DNA of 64,000 nt from Aquila chrysaetos chrysaetos (lineage: Eukaryota > Chordata > Aves > Accipitriformes > Accipitridae), in NCBI RefSeq assembly GCF_900496995.4, contig NW_024470329.1, forward strand, positions 62,001-126,000, read 5' to 3'. Made by a program: the position numbers and the translations under genes. Below, in pieces: positions 31,668-44,017 of this stretch; within the stretch, counting starts at the first letter, position 1, and every line of letters starts with the position of its first letter. The notes beneath the pieces were generated by a model. It saw nothing but the letters and a program-made list of their open reading frames with translations, did no database searches and was not told the DNA's origin.

Positions 31668-32451
31668 TGTTACTGATTTGTCATTGATTTGTTGTTAGTT
31701 AGAATTAATCATATTTAGTTTTAACATTTTAGCAAAATCATATGTATGTTGTATTTTATACATTTAACCACCAACCAGTGTCTGTTGTGAAATCCCCTGT
31801 ATAGCCCCGTACCAAGGCCGGAGAAATTGGCTAAAATTATCTAGTAGAAACATTTAGAACTTAGATAACAAGATAAAGAAATTAAAATCTGATTATAAAA
31901 GAGTTTGGTTTGACTAAAAAGTAGAAAATTGTGAAGCATAAGTATGGGAGTGTTAAGTTTGAAATGTAGCCTTAGGAACTTAGAAAATGTATAATGTGTA
32001 ACCGTAAGTATTGTTCAAAATCATTTAACCACAGAAGTTTTGACAAAGATTGGTAGTCTTGTAGTGTTTGTTTTGAAAACTAAGGAAACCGTTATGGACA
32101 CCAGTTTGCTGCTTGGAGACACCTGAGAGGTCAAGAAACGGACGAGTGAGGAAGACTATGAAAGACCACCAGAGGACTCCTGAGGACCACCAGAGACCTT
32201 CAGTGCGCCTGCGTAAAGGACATTTACATATGCTAATGATTTCCCGGAAGTCTAATGAATATGTATAACTTTTCTTGGAAATCTAATGAATATGCATCAA
32301 TAAGTCCTAATATAAGGTGTATTGTTTTGGTGACAGGTGTGCGTGGTTCGTGAGAGGACTCGCCCGCGCACCCGGCCGTCAATAAAGAAGTGTCTGCTTA
32401 TCTACACTAAATTGGTGTTGATAAGTTCTTCATTCCGAGCTTTCGGTAACA
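31668..32451 (+). repeat. Outer provirus 5' LTR (784 bp)
   Basis: Ends are TGTTAC and TAACA. A TATA-like aatataagg lies near 32308 and AATAAA at 32381-32386. Compared with the 3' LTR I count two substitutions, one 8-base indel and one single-T indel. Confidence 0.93.
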
Positions 32452-33275
32452 GTTTTTGGCGACCCCAGATGGGACCTCGCTGAGAGAGACCGGAGGAGTC
32501 GGGGACCCGATCGGTTCCTGCCGGCACCGAGGATTTCTCGGGGATACCCATCGATCCCCGATCCATAAGGCTCTTTGTGACGTCCCCTGGATTTTGGTAA
32601 GACACTTCTTTTAAATATTAAGGATAGTGGGTTAGAGTCCCACCGGTATTGTTTGGGGTTAGAGTCCCCCCGAGTGGGTTAGAGTCCCACCGGTATTGTT
32701 TGGGGTTAGAGTCCCTCCGAGTGGGTTAGAGTCCCACCGGTATCATCTGCCTGTCAGACGCGGCGAAAGCTGCGCAAGGTTGGACTAAAGGATCCTGAAG
32801 GAAGTGGAAGCCTAGGCGTCTGCCCGTAAGACATAAGTGAAAGCTATTGCTGGGTTGGACAATTTGGGAGTGGGTTAGAGTCCCACAACTTTTGAGGATT
32901 CTGGGTTAGAGTCCCAGCTTCAAAAGCATTTTGGAAATTTTGGGTTTGAGTCCCAAATTCTAAAAAAAAAAAAAATAAAAAAAAAAATAAAAATTGTGAG
33001 ATATATTGTGTACTGGGAAGTATCGTGAGTGTTGCAAGTGTGGGATGTGCAATTGAGCATGAAGTGAGTCTTGGCAATGATTGTAGTGTTTCTTACTGAA
33101 GTTGGAAGTTATAAAGTGTGAATATATTTGCTGGTTAATAATCTTGCCAGGGGATATTGGTTATGACTCTTGCTTAGGGAAGTCGGCTTTGTCCGTGCCC
33201 TAGGCAAGTAGGTGGACTCCATTACCTGGCAACAATTGTTATTTGTATTTATTTAATATCTGGTGTTTGATATAT
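32452..33275 (+). other. Outer provirus leader with primer-binding site and tandem GGGTTAGAGTCCC repeats
   Basis: TGGCGACCCCAGATGGGA at 32457-32474 is the candidate primer-binding site; I could not assign the tRNA. At 32630-32745 a unit of about 50 bases (gggttagagtcccaccgg then tattgtttgg) is repeated two and a half times, and single ggttagagtccca words recur at 32874-32955. A consensus donor was not identified. The inner provirus begins at the right end. Confidence 0.7.
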
Positions 33276-33721
33276 TGTCCTGGGTTCAGCTGGGATAGAG
33301 TTAATTTTTACAGGAACCTGGGAGGTGGGGGGGGGCATAGCCGGGGCAGCTGACCTGAACTAGCCAAGGAGCTATTCCATACCATGTGACATCATGCTCA
33401 GTATATACATGGGGAGTGGGCCGGGGGGGGGGGGCTCCTGCTCTCGACTTTCGGTGGGGGAAGTGGCGGAGCGTCGGGTCCCGGGTGGTGAGCAGTTGCA
33501 CTGTGCATCACTCTTTTCTGTATACTCTTTCATTAGTACCGTTGGTGTTGTTGTAACTTTTTTTGCGTTGTCCCAGTAAACTGCCCTTATCCCAACCCTC
33601 GAGGTTCCAGTTTTTTTTCTTTTCTCTCCTCCGTCTCCCCCCTATCCCACCGGAGGGGGGCGGGAGGAGTGAGCGAGCGGCTGCGTGGTCCTTTGTTACC
33701 GGCTGGGCTGAAACCACGACA
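33276..33721 (+). repeat. Inner provirus 5' LTR (446 bp)
   Basis: Compared with the 3' copy there are five substitutions and two G-run length differences. No canonical AATAAA was noticed; the ccagtaaactgccc segment near 33574 may serve as a variant signal (AGTAAA). Confidence 0.92.
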
Positions 33722-34327
33722 GTCCTTTTTGGCGCCAACGTGGGGCACGAAGGGTTGAGATAACGACAGATCTGGCCAGAGCGTGTTGAAACAAATTTGT
33801 CATACGCATTCCTTATATTAGATAAATAGATGTTAGTCACAATGTTGATTAATTTGTTTACATGGTGGCGTTTTGTAGGTCCTTATATGCTCTATGTATT
33901 GCCTGTAGTTACGTTTCTCACCTCTGGGAGAGTGATTGGGATTATCATTTTGCTGTACTGGGCAATGTCGACTTGTGAAATGATTACATCACTGGTCATG
34001 AGGTTAAGCTGGTATCTGTATGAGGCAGTGATATCATTTCCATACTTTGGGCACCTTCTATCGGATTTTATTGGTAATTACAGCCAATCCATGGGGGAGT
34101 TAGGGGGGGGATACTTCCCCCCGTCCGTTCGCCTCCCTTTTCTCCTTCCGACTAATTACAACAGCTTTTGAGAACTTTGAATATCCTTGGGATGCACAAG
34201 CCACTGTGCTGTTAGTGCTATGCCTCCTGAATATGTTTCAGGTCTTGTTTAGGGCTACAAAAAGGCTCTTTAAGAGTACCACACCCAGAGATCTGCCCCA
34301 AAGCTGGATATTCATGGGTGGCACGGC
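33722..34327 (+). other. Inner provirus leader with an uncharacterised hydrophobic ORF (33830-34171)
   Basis: After the primer-binding-site candidate (33730-33746) an open frame of 113 codons encodes a strongly hydrophobic product with two or more possible membrane segments (for example MLYVLPVVTFL and GIIILLYW). It precedes gag and matches no retroviral protein I recognise. It may be a chance frame or a lineage-specific accessory frame. Confidence 0.45.
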
Positions 34328-35825
34328 ATGTGGGAGGATATGGGCAGGTATCTAGAGAACTTCTCACCCCCAGTGGCTTGGAAGTTCACTCCTGAACAAC
34401 TACAGAACCCTCATGAAGTGGTAGAATATTTGAAAGAAAAATGCTGTGGCTATTCCAAAGACGTACAACTCGCTGCACTGTGCTGGGCCCTGGCCAGTAT
34501 CTACCAAACACTGCTTGATATTATGCAGCACCCTCAGGGAGAAAAGGGGGGAAAAGATGGAAACAGGGCAGCAGGCACCGTGGCTAGCCCTACCCCGGCA
34601 ACAGCACCGTGGCTAGCCCTACCCCGGCAACAGGCACCGTGGCTACCCCTACCCCAGCAACAGGCAGCGCGGCTACCCCAACCGCAGTGACGGATACTGC
34701 AGCTAAACCAGAGAACCAACCTGTGCCAGTATCAGTCGCCCCTGTACAGAAAAAGAAACACACAAAGAAATCAGTTCGCTCAGTGAGAGATTGAAGATGA
34801 ACCAGGGTCATCACGAGAACAGGAGGAAGAGGCAGAAACCTGAAATAATCACCCGATCTCTATCCCTGAGTGAGTTGCGTGACATGCGAAAAGATTTTAG
34901 CCGCCACCCAGGTGAGCACATTGTTACCTGGCTGCTCCGATGCTGGGATAATGGGGCTAGTAGTGTGGAATTAGAGGGTAAGGAAGCCAAGCAGTTGGGA
35001 TCTCTGTCTAGGGAAGGGGGCATCGACAAGGCGATTGGGAGAAAAACACAAGTCCTCAGCCTCTGGAGGCGACTTCTGTTAGGTGTAAGGAAAGATACCC
35101 CTTCAAGGATGAAGTTACATGTCACCAAGGCAAGTGGACCACCATGGAGAGAGGTATCCAGTACCTGAGGGAATTAGCCGTGCTGGAGGTGATTTATAAT
35201 GATCCAGAAAATGCGCAGTCACCCATAGACCCAGATGATGTCCAATGCACACAACCCATGTGGCGGAAGTTTCTACGAAGTGCACCACCCAACCTATGCC
35301 AACTCATTGGCAGTAATGTCCTGGAAAGAAGGCCATGGACAAACGGTGGATGAATTGGCTGTCCAACTCCGGCAATACGAAGGAAGTCTCTCTTCCTCCC
35401 TACGGGCCTGTGTCTCGGCTGTAGAGGAATTGTCCCGAGAGTTCCAGCAATTCAAAGTGGATATGTCTTCCTCCCCACCTGTACAGGCCCGCATCGCAGC
35501 TATTGGGAGTAAGCATTCCTCTGCCCAAGAGAGAGGAGAGAGAAAGTACACACGACGGGCTAACCTGTGGTTTTACCTGCGTGACCATGGAGAGGACATG
35601 AGGAAGTGGGATGGAAAACCTACCTCAGTCCTGGATGCACGGGTACGGGAGTTGCGAGAAAAAGCAACCAGGAAAGAGGATTCTTCTTGGAAAACTGCTG
35701 CTCCAGTTTCCTGTGAGGAGTCCCCCAGATGCAGTAGATGGGCTGATCACATTTCTGATCCTCTTGAAGGGACTTCTGATTCATGGGTGCGAAAAGTGAG
35801 TAACGAATATTCTAACCAAGATTAG
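34328..35825 (+). pseudogene. Inner provirus gag remnant
   Basis: Broken frames 34328-34690, 34791-35168, 35144-35353 and 35235-35825 together resemble ERVL-type gag known from birds, with stretches such as LRDMRKDFSRHPGEHIVTWL and WFYLRDHGEDMRKWDGKPTS. At least two frame changes interrupt it. A minisatellite of about 30 bases (34578-34690) expands a Pro-Thr-Ala linker. No zinc knuckle was seen. Confidence 0.75.
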
Positions 35826-35846
35826 AGGGGCCCTGCCTCCAGCCAG

Positions 35847-38800
35847 GTGGAGGAGAGGGACAACCGAGTCTACTGGACAGTGTGGATTCGATGGCCTGGC
35901 ACATCAGACCCACAGGAATATAAGGCTCTAGTAGACACTGGTGCACAATGCACCCTAATGCCATCAAGTTATAAAGGGGCAGAACCCATCTGTATCTCTG
36001 GTGTGACAGGGGGATCCCAAGAGCTAACCGTATTAGAAGCTGAAATGAGTCTAACTGGGAATGACTGGCATAAACACCCCATTGCAACTGGCCCAGAGGC
36101 CCCATGCATCCTTGGTATAGATTATCTCAGGAGGGGATATTTCAAGGACCCAAAAGGGTACCGTTGGGCTTTTGGTATAGCTGCATTGGAGACGGAGGAG
36201 ATTGAACAGCTGTCTACCCTGCCTGGTCTCTCTCAAGACCCTTCGGTTGTGGGGTTGCTGAAGGTTGAAGAACAACAGGTGCCAATTGCTACCACGACGG
36301 TGCACCGGCGGCAATATCGCACCAACCGAGATTCCCCGATCCCCATCCATAAGCTGATTTGCCAATTGGAGAGCCAAGGAGTGATCAGCAAGACTCACTC
36401 ACCCTTTAATAGTCCCATATGGCCCGTGCGGAAATCTAATGGGGAATGGAGACTAACAGTAGACTATCGTGGGCTGAATGAAGTCACGCCACCGCTGAGC
36501 GCTGCTGTGCCAGATATGTTAGAGCTTCAATATGAACTGGAATCAAAGGCAGCTAAGTGGTATGCCACAATTGACATTGCTAATGCATTTTTTCCATCCC
36601 TTTGGCAGCGGAGTGCAGGCCACAGTTTGCCTTTACTTGGAGGGGTGTCCAGTACACCTGGAATCGACTGCCCCAGGGGTGGAAACACAGCCCCACTATT
36701 TGCCATGGACTGATCCAGGCTGCACTGGAAAAAGGTGAAGCTCCGGAACACCTGCAATACATTGATGACATCATCATATGGGGCAACACGGCAGAAGAAG
36801 TTTTTGAGAAAGGGAAGAAAATAATCCAAATCCTTTTGACGGCTGGTTTTGCCATAAAAGAAAGTAAGGTCAAGGGACCTGCACAGGAGATCCAGTTCTT
36901 AGGAGTAAAATGGCAAGACGGGCGTCGTCAGATCCCTATGGATGTGATCAACAAAATAGCAGCTATGTCCCCACCAACTAATAAAAAGGAAACACAAGCT
37001 TTCTTAGGTGTTGTGGGCTTTTGGAGAATGCATATTCCAAATTACAGTCAAATTGTAAGTCCTCTCTACCAAGTTACCCGGAAGAAGAATGATTTTAAAT
37101 GGGGGCCTGAGCAACGACAAGCTTTTGAACAAATTAAGCGGGAGATTGTTCATGCAGTAGCTCTTGGGCCAGTCCGGGCAGGACAAGATGTTATAAATGT
37201 GCTCTACACTGCAGCTGGGGAGAATGGCCCTACCTGGAGCCTCTGGCAGAAAGCACCTGGGGAGACCCGAGGTCGACCCCTGGGGTTTTGGAGTCGGGGA
37301 TACAGAGGATCCGAGGCTCGTTATACTCCAACTGAAAAAGAGATATTGGCAGCATATGAAGGAGTTCGAGCCGCCTCAGAAGTGGTTGGTACTGAAACAC
37401 AGCTCCTCTTAGCACCCCTACTGCCAGTGCTGGGCTGGATGTTCAAAGGGAAGGTCTCCTCTACACATCACGCGACTGATGCCACGTGGAGTAAGTGGGC
37501 CGCACTGATCACACAACGGGCTCGCATAGGAAACCCCAGTCGCCCAGGAATTGTGGAAGTGATCATGGACTGGCCAGAAGGCAAAAATTTTGGAATGTCG
37601 CCAGAGGAGGAGGTGACACGGGCTGAAGAAGCCCCGCTGTATAATAAACTGCCAGAAAATGAGAGGCAATATGCTCTGTTCACTGATGGGTCCTGTCGCA
37701 TTGTGGGAAAACATCGGAGGTGGAAGGCTGCTGTATGGAGTCCTACACGACTAGTCGCAGAAACTGCTGAAGGAGAAGGTGAATCGAGTCAGTTTGCAGA
37801 GGTGAAAGCCATCCAGCTAGCGTTAGACATTGCTGAAAGAGAGAAATGGCCAGTGCTCTATCTCTATGCTGACTCATGGATGGTGGCAAATGCCCTATGG
37901 GGGTGGCTACAGCAATGGAAGAAGAGCAATTGGCAGCGCAGAGGTAAACTCATCTGGGCTGCCGCACTGTGGCAAGATATTGCTGTTCGGATAGAGAAGC
38001 TAGTGGTAAAAGTACGCCACGTAGATGCTCATGTACCCAAGAGTCGGGCCACTGAAGAACATCAAAACAACCAGCAGCAGATCAGGCCGCCAAGATTGAA
38101 GTGTCTCAGGTGGACCTGGACTGGCAACATAGGGGTGAGCTATTTATGGCTCAGTGGGCCCATGATACCTCGGGCCATCAGGGAAGAGATGCAACATATA
38201 GGTGGGCTCGCGATCGAGGGGTGGACTTAACCATGGACACTATTGCACAGGTTATCCATGAATGTGAAACATGTGCTGCAATTAAGCAAGCCAAGCGACT
38301 GAAACCCCTGTCGTATGGAGGGCGATGGCTGAAATATAAACAGTGGGAGGCCTGGCAGATTGACTATATCACACTCCCACGAACCCGCCAAGGCAAGTGC
38401 CATGTGCTTACAATGGTGGAAGCAACCACTGGATGGCTGGAAACATATCCTGTGTCCCACGCCACTGCCCAGAACACTATCCTGGGCCTTGAAGAGAAAG
38501 TCTTATGGCAACACGGTACCCCAGAAAGAATCGAGTCAGACAACGGGACTCACTTCCGAAACAACCTCATAGACACCTGGGCCAAAGAACATGGCATTGA
38601 GTGGGTATATCACATCCCTTATCACGCACCAGCCTCTGGGAGAATTGAGTGATACAATGGACTGCTGAAAACTACATTGAGAGCAATGGGGGGTGGAACT
38701 TTCAAACACTGGGATACACATTTAACAAAAGCCACCTGGTTAGTTAATACTAGAGGATCCACCAATCGGGCGGGCCCCGCCCAACCAAGACTTCCACATA

Positions 38801-39006
38801 CTGTAGAAGGGGATAAAGTTCCTGTAGTGCGCATGAGGAGTATGTTAGGAAAGACAGTCTGGGTTAGTCCTCCCTCACGCAGAGACAAACCCATCCAAGG
38901 GGTGGTTTTTGCTCAGGGACCTGGGTACACCTGGTGGGTGATGCAGAAGGATGGGGAAGTTCGATGTGTACCTCAGGGAGATTTGATTTTGGGAGAGAAT
39001 AGCCAG
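35847..39006 (+). pseudogene. Inner provirus pol remnant: protease, reverse transcriptase, RNase H, integrase
   Basis: Protease has the active site LVDTGAQ near 35928-35950. Reverse transcriptase shows ATIDIANAFF and YIDD (near 36760), separated by a frameshift near 36600. RNase H has LFTDGS near 37680. A second frameshift lies near 38080 before integrase, which keeps the D, D and E motifs (QIDYI, ESDNGTH, GRIE), but a TGA at 38650-38652 directly follows the catalytic Glu. Sequence continues open to 39006. The copy cannot encode a complete polyprotein. Confidence 0.88.
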
Positions 39007-39532
39007 TGAACTAGGCTGTAGGATATTTAACTGCTAAATAACCTGCCAATGTATGTCATTGTATCTATAGTGTCTATATGCCATATCAAGGGTATTACTG
39101 TAAGAATTACCCAAATGACTGAAGAATGGACTTTGAAACTGAGCCAAGAACAACAGTGATAGAACTTGAACTGGCGCCCAGCAATTTCCTCAAGATCAAC
39201 CTCTTCGACCTGCAGACCAAGGGTGTGGGTTGCATCAAATGTACCAGCCAGAAGTTCCAGAGACAGCATACAACAACCCAACACCTCACACCATCTCTCT
39301 TATCCTGAAGAAGTGTTACAACAGATGGAGCCTCAAAGTCATGGACTAAATAAAATTGATGGACACATTGGAGGGATAACCCATTGACTAAGGGAATACT
39401 ATTTGTATGTGTGTGTGTGGGGGGGTCCATATACATATATATCTATATATAAGACAAGGAAAGTGGTAGTGGTTGATTGGAAAATGTAAGATCTGGGCAT
39501 GATGTAAATGGTATAGAATAAGGGGTGGATAA

Positions 39533-39975
39533 TGTCCTGGGTTCAGCTGGGATAGAGTTAATTTTCACAGGAACCTGGGAGGTGGGGGGGCATAGCCGGG
39601 GCAGCTGACCTGAACTAGCCAAGGAGCTATTCCATACCATGTGACATCATGCCCAGTATATATATGGGGAGTGGGCCGGGGGGAGGGGGCTCCTGCTCTC
39701 GACTTTCGGTGGGGGAAGTGGCGGAGCGTCGGGTCCCGGGTGGTGAGCAGTTGCACTGTGCATCACTCTTTTCTGTATACTCTTTCATTAGTACCGTTGT
39801 TGTTGTTGTAACTTTTTTTGCGTTGTCCCAGTAAACTGCCCTTATCCCAACCCTCGAGGTTCCAGTTTTTTTTCTTTTCTCTCCTCCGTCTCCCCCCTAT
39901 CCCACCGGAGGGGGCGGGAGGAGTGAGCGAGCGGCTGCGTGGTCCTTTGTTACCGGCTGGGCTGAAACCACGACA
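39533..39975 (+). repeat. Inner provirus 3' LTR (443 bp)
   Basis: It starts TGTCCTGGG directly after a purine-rich stretch (ataaggggtggataa) and ends CCACGACA followed by the target duplication TATAT. It is about 99% identical to the 5' copy. Confidence 0.93.
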
Positions 39976-40116
39976 TATATGCATTTGGTATTTGAAACTT
40001 TGTATTTGATATTTGGCATTTGGTATTTGGTTTGGTATTTAACATCTGATAATTGATTATTGATTTCTGATATTTGTTATATATTTAATAGATATTTGGT
40101 ATTGGGTATAAACATA

Positions 40117-40493
40117 ATGGCATTTGCCAAATTATTTAAGAGTAAGAGTATGGGAAATTTGTCCACTGATGGAAAGATACCGAAAACATCTCCGTTGGGA
40201 TGTTTGTTGGCACACTGGGGTGAATTGTATGATGATTTACGTAAAAATCAAATGATTGAATACTGTAATCATTGGTGGCCTCTGTATACATTGGAGGAAG
40301 AGGACGAGGTGGCAGTGGACAGAGAGGATTTATGAATTTTAGCAATCGGAATTTTAACACCCCCTTAGGAGTGAATCAGTGTGCTTTGTGTCGGGAGGAA
40401 GGACATTGGAGAAAAGATTGTCCTAAAAATGTGCAGTGCTCAGGAGGAAATATTCAAAAAGAGGTAGCCAGAATGATGGTTTTGGATGAATGA
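40117..40493 (+). pseudogene. Outer provirus gag remnant: matrix N-terminus joined to nucleocapsid
   Basis: A start codon at 40117 opens a matrix-like frame (SPLGCLLAHW, IEYCNHWWPLY) that is cut near 40300. The next frame runs directly into a nucleocapsid with one CCHC knuckle (CALCREEGHWRKDC) and ends at TGA 40491-40493. The rest of matrix and all of capsid are missing. This is an internal deletion with a frame change, at a purine-rich ggaagaggacgagg stretch that could have offered microhomology. Confidence 0.82.
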
Positions 40494-41069
40494 AGAGGAC
40501 CGGAGGGGAACCCAGCTGAGCCTCTGGTTATAATTAAGCTGGGAGAAAAAGAAGTTAAATTCTTAGTGGATACAGGAGCGACATTTTCGGTATTAAATAC
40601 TTGTAAAGGAAAAATTGGAACAAAACCAGCAAACATAGTAGGAGCAACAGGGAAAGAAGAAAACAGACCATTCCTACAACCTCTGGATTTGAAATTTGGA
40701 AATAAAATAATTACACATGAATTTTTGTATGTACCAGAATGCCCGATACCCTTGTTAGGAAGGGATTTGTTATCTAAATTAAATGCACAAATTGTTTTTG
40801 AGGAAGGAGACCTCTTTTTGAAGATACCCGAGTCAAAAACAGGAGAAATCCTAATGATACAAGAAAAAGTGGAGGAGCAGGAAATTCCACCAGAGGTGGA
40901 TTTTGCAGTGATCCCTACAGTGTGGGAAACAGATATTCCTGGTAAATCAAAATTAGCAGCACCTGTAAAAATAGATCTAAAAGAAGATGCAGGAACAGTA
41001 AAAATTAAACAATACCCAATTAAACCAGAAGTTAGGCAGGAGTTAAAGAAATTGATTGACAAATTTTGA
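40494..41069 (+). pseudogene. Outer provirus protease remnant
   Basis: The frame continues in phase after the gag TGA, as expected for stop-codon read-through in gamma-like viruses. It carries the aspartic protease motif LVDTGATFSVLN (about 40564-40599) and PLLGRDLL. It ends at a TGA (41067-41069) just before reverse transcriptase. Confidence 0.82.
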
Positions 41070-42870
41070 AGTATAAAATTTTGGAGGAATGTGAATCTGA
41101 ATATAATACTCCTATTTTACCAGTTAGAAAACCCTCAGGAGAATATAGGTTAGTGCAAGATTTGAGAGCAGTGAATCAAATAGCCAAAGACATATATCCT
41201 GTGGTTGCAAATCCTTATACATTGCTAACAGCGTTAAAGGAGACTCATCAGTGGTTTACAGTGCTTGATTTAAAGGATGCTTTCTTTTGCATACCCTTGG
41301 AGAAGGAAAGCAGAAAGTTGGTTGCTTTCGAATGGGAAAATCCACAAACTGGGCGAAAGATGCAGCTGACATGGACAAGACTACCCAAGGATTTAAAAAT
41401 AGCCCGACAATTTTTGGAAACCAGCTGGCAAAAGAGCTTGAAATCTGGAAACAGGACAAACCAAGGCCTGAACATTTACTTCTACAATATGTGGATGACA
41501 TATTGATTGCTACAGAAGAAAGATCTACCTGCATACAGGTAACCATTGATGTCTTGAATTTTCTGGGACTAAATGGGTACAAGGTATCCAGGAAGAAAGC
41601 CCAAATAGCATCTCAGACTGTGATATATCTGGGCTTTGAAATTTTAAAAGGGCAGAGACAATTGGGAAAAGATCGCAAAGAAACCATCTGTAGTATACCT
41701 GAGCCGAAAAATATCCATGAACTTAGAGCGTTCTTGGGAATGGCAGGGTGGTGTCGTCTTTGGATCATGGACTACGGTCTAACAGCTAAACCGTTATATG
41801 AGGCCCAAAAGAACTCTTCCTTTGTGTGAGGTCCAAAACAGCAAAGGGCCTTTACAGAGTTAAAACACGCTTTAATGTCTGCACCTGCTTTAGGCCTCCC
41901 TGATTTAACTAAAGATTTTCAGCTGTTCCTTCATGAAAGACAACACCTGGCTCTTGGTGTGTTAACCCAGAAGATGGGGAGCTGGAAATGACCAGTCGGC
42001 TACTTCTCCAAACAACTGGACACAGTGAGTAAAGGGTGGCCAAATTGTCTTAGAGCAGTGGCTGCAACAGTGATGATCGTACAAGAAGCTCGGAAATTGA
42101 CTTTGGGAAAAACAATAACAGTCTATGTCCCACACATGGTGAAAACTGTTCTAGAACAAAAGGGGGGACACTGGCTATCTCTGAGCAGAATGATGAAGTA
42201 CCAAGTAATATTAACTCAACAAGATGATGTAATTTTAAAAACAACTAACCTGGCAAATCCAGCTGTGTTTTTAAGTTCCATACAGGAAGAAGGACATTTG
42301 GAACATGATTGCCTGGCTGCTATTGAGTATGTTTATTCCAGTCGTGAAGATTTGAAGGATGTACCATTGGAGCGACCGGACTGGGAACTGTATACAGATG
42401 GTAGCAGCTTTGCAGAGCAAGGAGTTCGATACGCTGGATATGCGGTAACAACAGACACCACAGTTATAGAAGCAGAAGCATTGCCAAGTACCACCTCAGC
42501 TCAGAAAGCGGAACTTATTGCTTTGATTCGAGCTTTAGAACTAAGCGAGGAGAAGAAAGTAAATATTTGGACAGATTCAAAGTATGCTTTTGGAGTGGTA
42601 CATGTCCATGCAGCATTGTGGAAAGAAAGAGGATTATTGTCCTCCCAGGGATCAAATATTAAACACCAAGATGAAATTTTACAATTATTACAAGCAGTTC
42701 AGAAACCAGATCAGGTAGCAATCACGCACTGTAAAGCACATCAAATTGGAAACACAAAGGAAATTGCTGGAAATAATTTAGCCGACCGAATGGCAAGAAA
42801 GGTAGCAAAGGAAAGAGCATTGCAAATGGCATTAATTCCCTCCAAAACAGTAACTCTCCCTAGGGAATAA
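41066..42870 (+). pseudogene. Outer provirus reverse transcriptase and RNase H remnant
   Basis: Reverse transcriptase motifs are LPVRKPSGEYRLVQDLR, FTVLDLKDAFF and, after a frameshift near 41390, YVDD (about 41490-41501). In-frame TGA codons follow near 41827 and 41989. RNase H shows LYTDGSS (about 42391) and WTDSKYAF. The frame ends at TAA (42868-42870). At least four breaks make it non-functional. Confidence 0.87.
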
Positions 42871-44017
42871 CCAAAATACTCAGAGGAGGATAATAAGCTA
42901 GGTCAATTATTAAATGCTAAGAAAAACCTAGCCGGATGGTGGGTAACACCTAAAGGACAGGTAGTAGTTCCACCCTTTTTGATGAGAGAAATAATTCAAA
43001 CAAAGCATCAGGAGTGTCACTGGGGAGCAGAGGCCCTAGTAACTTCCTTACAAAAACAAGTGGTATCGCTCAGAATGTTAGGAATAGCTAAAATAATAAC
43101 TGCAAAATGTGAAGTATGTTTGAAAAATAATCCAATAATCAGGAAAAAGGTTCAAATGGGTCGAATAAAATCTGGTACAGAGCCTGGAGATTATTGGCAA
43201 GTAGATTTTTCAGAACTACCTAGGCAGAATGGGTACTGGTACATCCTGGTGGGGGTTGATACTTTTACAGGATGGCCAGAAGCTTTTCCCTGTCGTTCCA
43301 CACAAGCAAAGGAAGTAGTAAAATGGTTACTACGAGAAATAATTCCAAGGTTTGGAGTTCCTATTGGAATTTCTTCTGACAGAGGTCCACACTTTGTTGC
43401 AGAAGTGGTCCAAAATGTTAGCAAAATTCTGGGTATCACATGGGATTTGCATACCCCATGGAGGCCACAATCCAGTGGGAAAGTAGAAAGAATGAATCAA
43501 ACCTTAAAAAGGCAAATAAGCAAAATTTGTCAAGAGACTAATTTAAAATGGCCTCAAGCACTTCCATTGGCATTATTGCGAATCAGAGTGCAGCCAAAGA
43601 GTGGAACCTCAGTCAGTCCTTATGAATTATTGTATGAGAAACCTTATGAATCTCCAGAACCAAACCCGAACATGCATGTAAAAGGAAAACAAGATGTGTA
43701 TAACTATTTGCTTTCCTTAGGAAAAAACTTTGACTGCAATTCGGAGAGCAGTGGTGTGGAATAGACCATTATCCCTGGAAGTTCCGGTGCATGACTTACA
43801 ACCAGGAGACTATGTCTATGTGAAAACGTGGACTTCCGAACCCCTGCAGGAACGTTGGAAAGGACCCTTCCAGATACTGTTAACCACCTTCACGGCTATT
43901 AAAATTGCAGAATCGGACGCTTGGATTCACTATACTCGAGTGAAGAAGGCACCTACTCCATGGAAGATTATTAGCCAGGATCCAAAGACTTTAAAACTGA
44001 CTCTGAAACATGTCTAA
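42871..44017 (+). pseudogene. Outer provirus integrase remnant
   Basis: The zinc-binding region is visible (KHQECHWG, CEVC), followed by the catalytic motifs WQVDFSE, SSDRGPHF and SGKVERMNQ. A frameshift near 43730 separates the C-terminal SH3-like part (PGDYVYVKTW, ERWKGPFQIL). The final frame overlaps the start of env by eight bases, a normal retroviral arrangement. Confidence 0.87.

Larger units (their letters stand above)
33276..39975 (+). mobile_element. Inner endogenous retrovirus, ERVL-like, nested in the outer leader
   Basis: LTRs at 33276-33721 and 39533-39975 begin TGTCCTGGGTTCAG and end CCACGACA. A perfect five-base duplication TATAT flanks the element (33271-33275 and 39976-39980), which is typical of class III (ERVL) elements. 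The primer-binding-site candidate at 33730-33746 resembles the tRNA-Lys type TGGCGCC..AACGTGGGGC. Gag and pol remnants follow. No env and no dUTPase were recognised. The LTR type is one I know as abundant in bird genomes. The element has the same orientation as the outer provirus and GIPR. Confidence 0.92.

Noticed and set aside
30310-31698. A 462-codon plus-strand frame rich in Cys, His and Ala
   Set aside because: It is created by the five-base-word repeat. Only the part at 31186-31274 overlaps a real GIPR exon, and in that frame it is mostly wrong.
39010-39532. Possible env or dUTPase between the inner integrase and its 3' LTR
   Set aside because: Only short frames (for example 39126-39308) without recognisable motifs are present.
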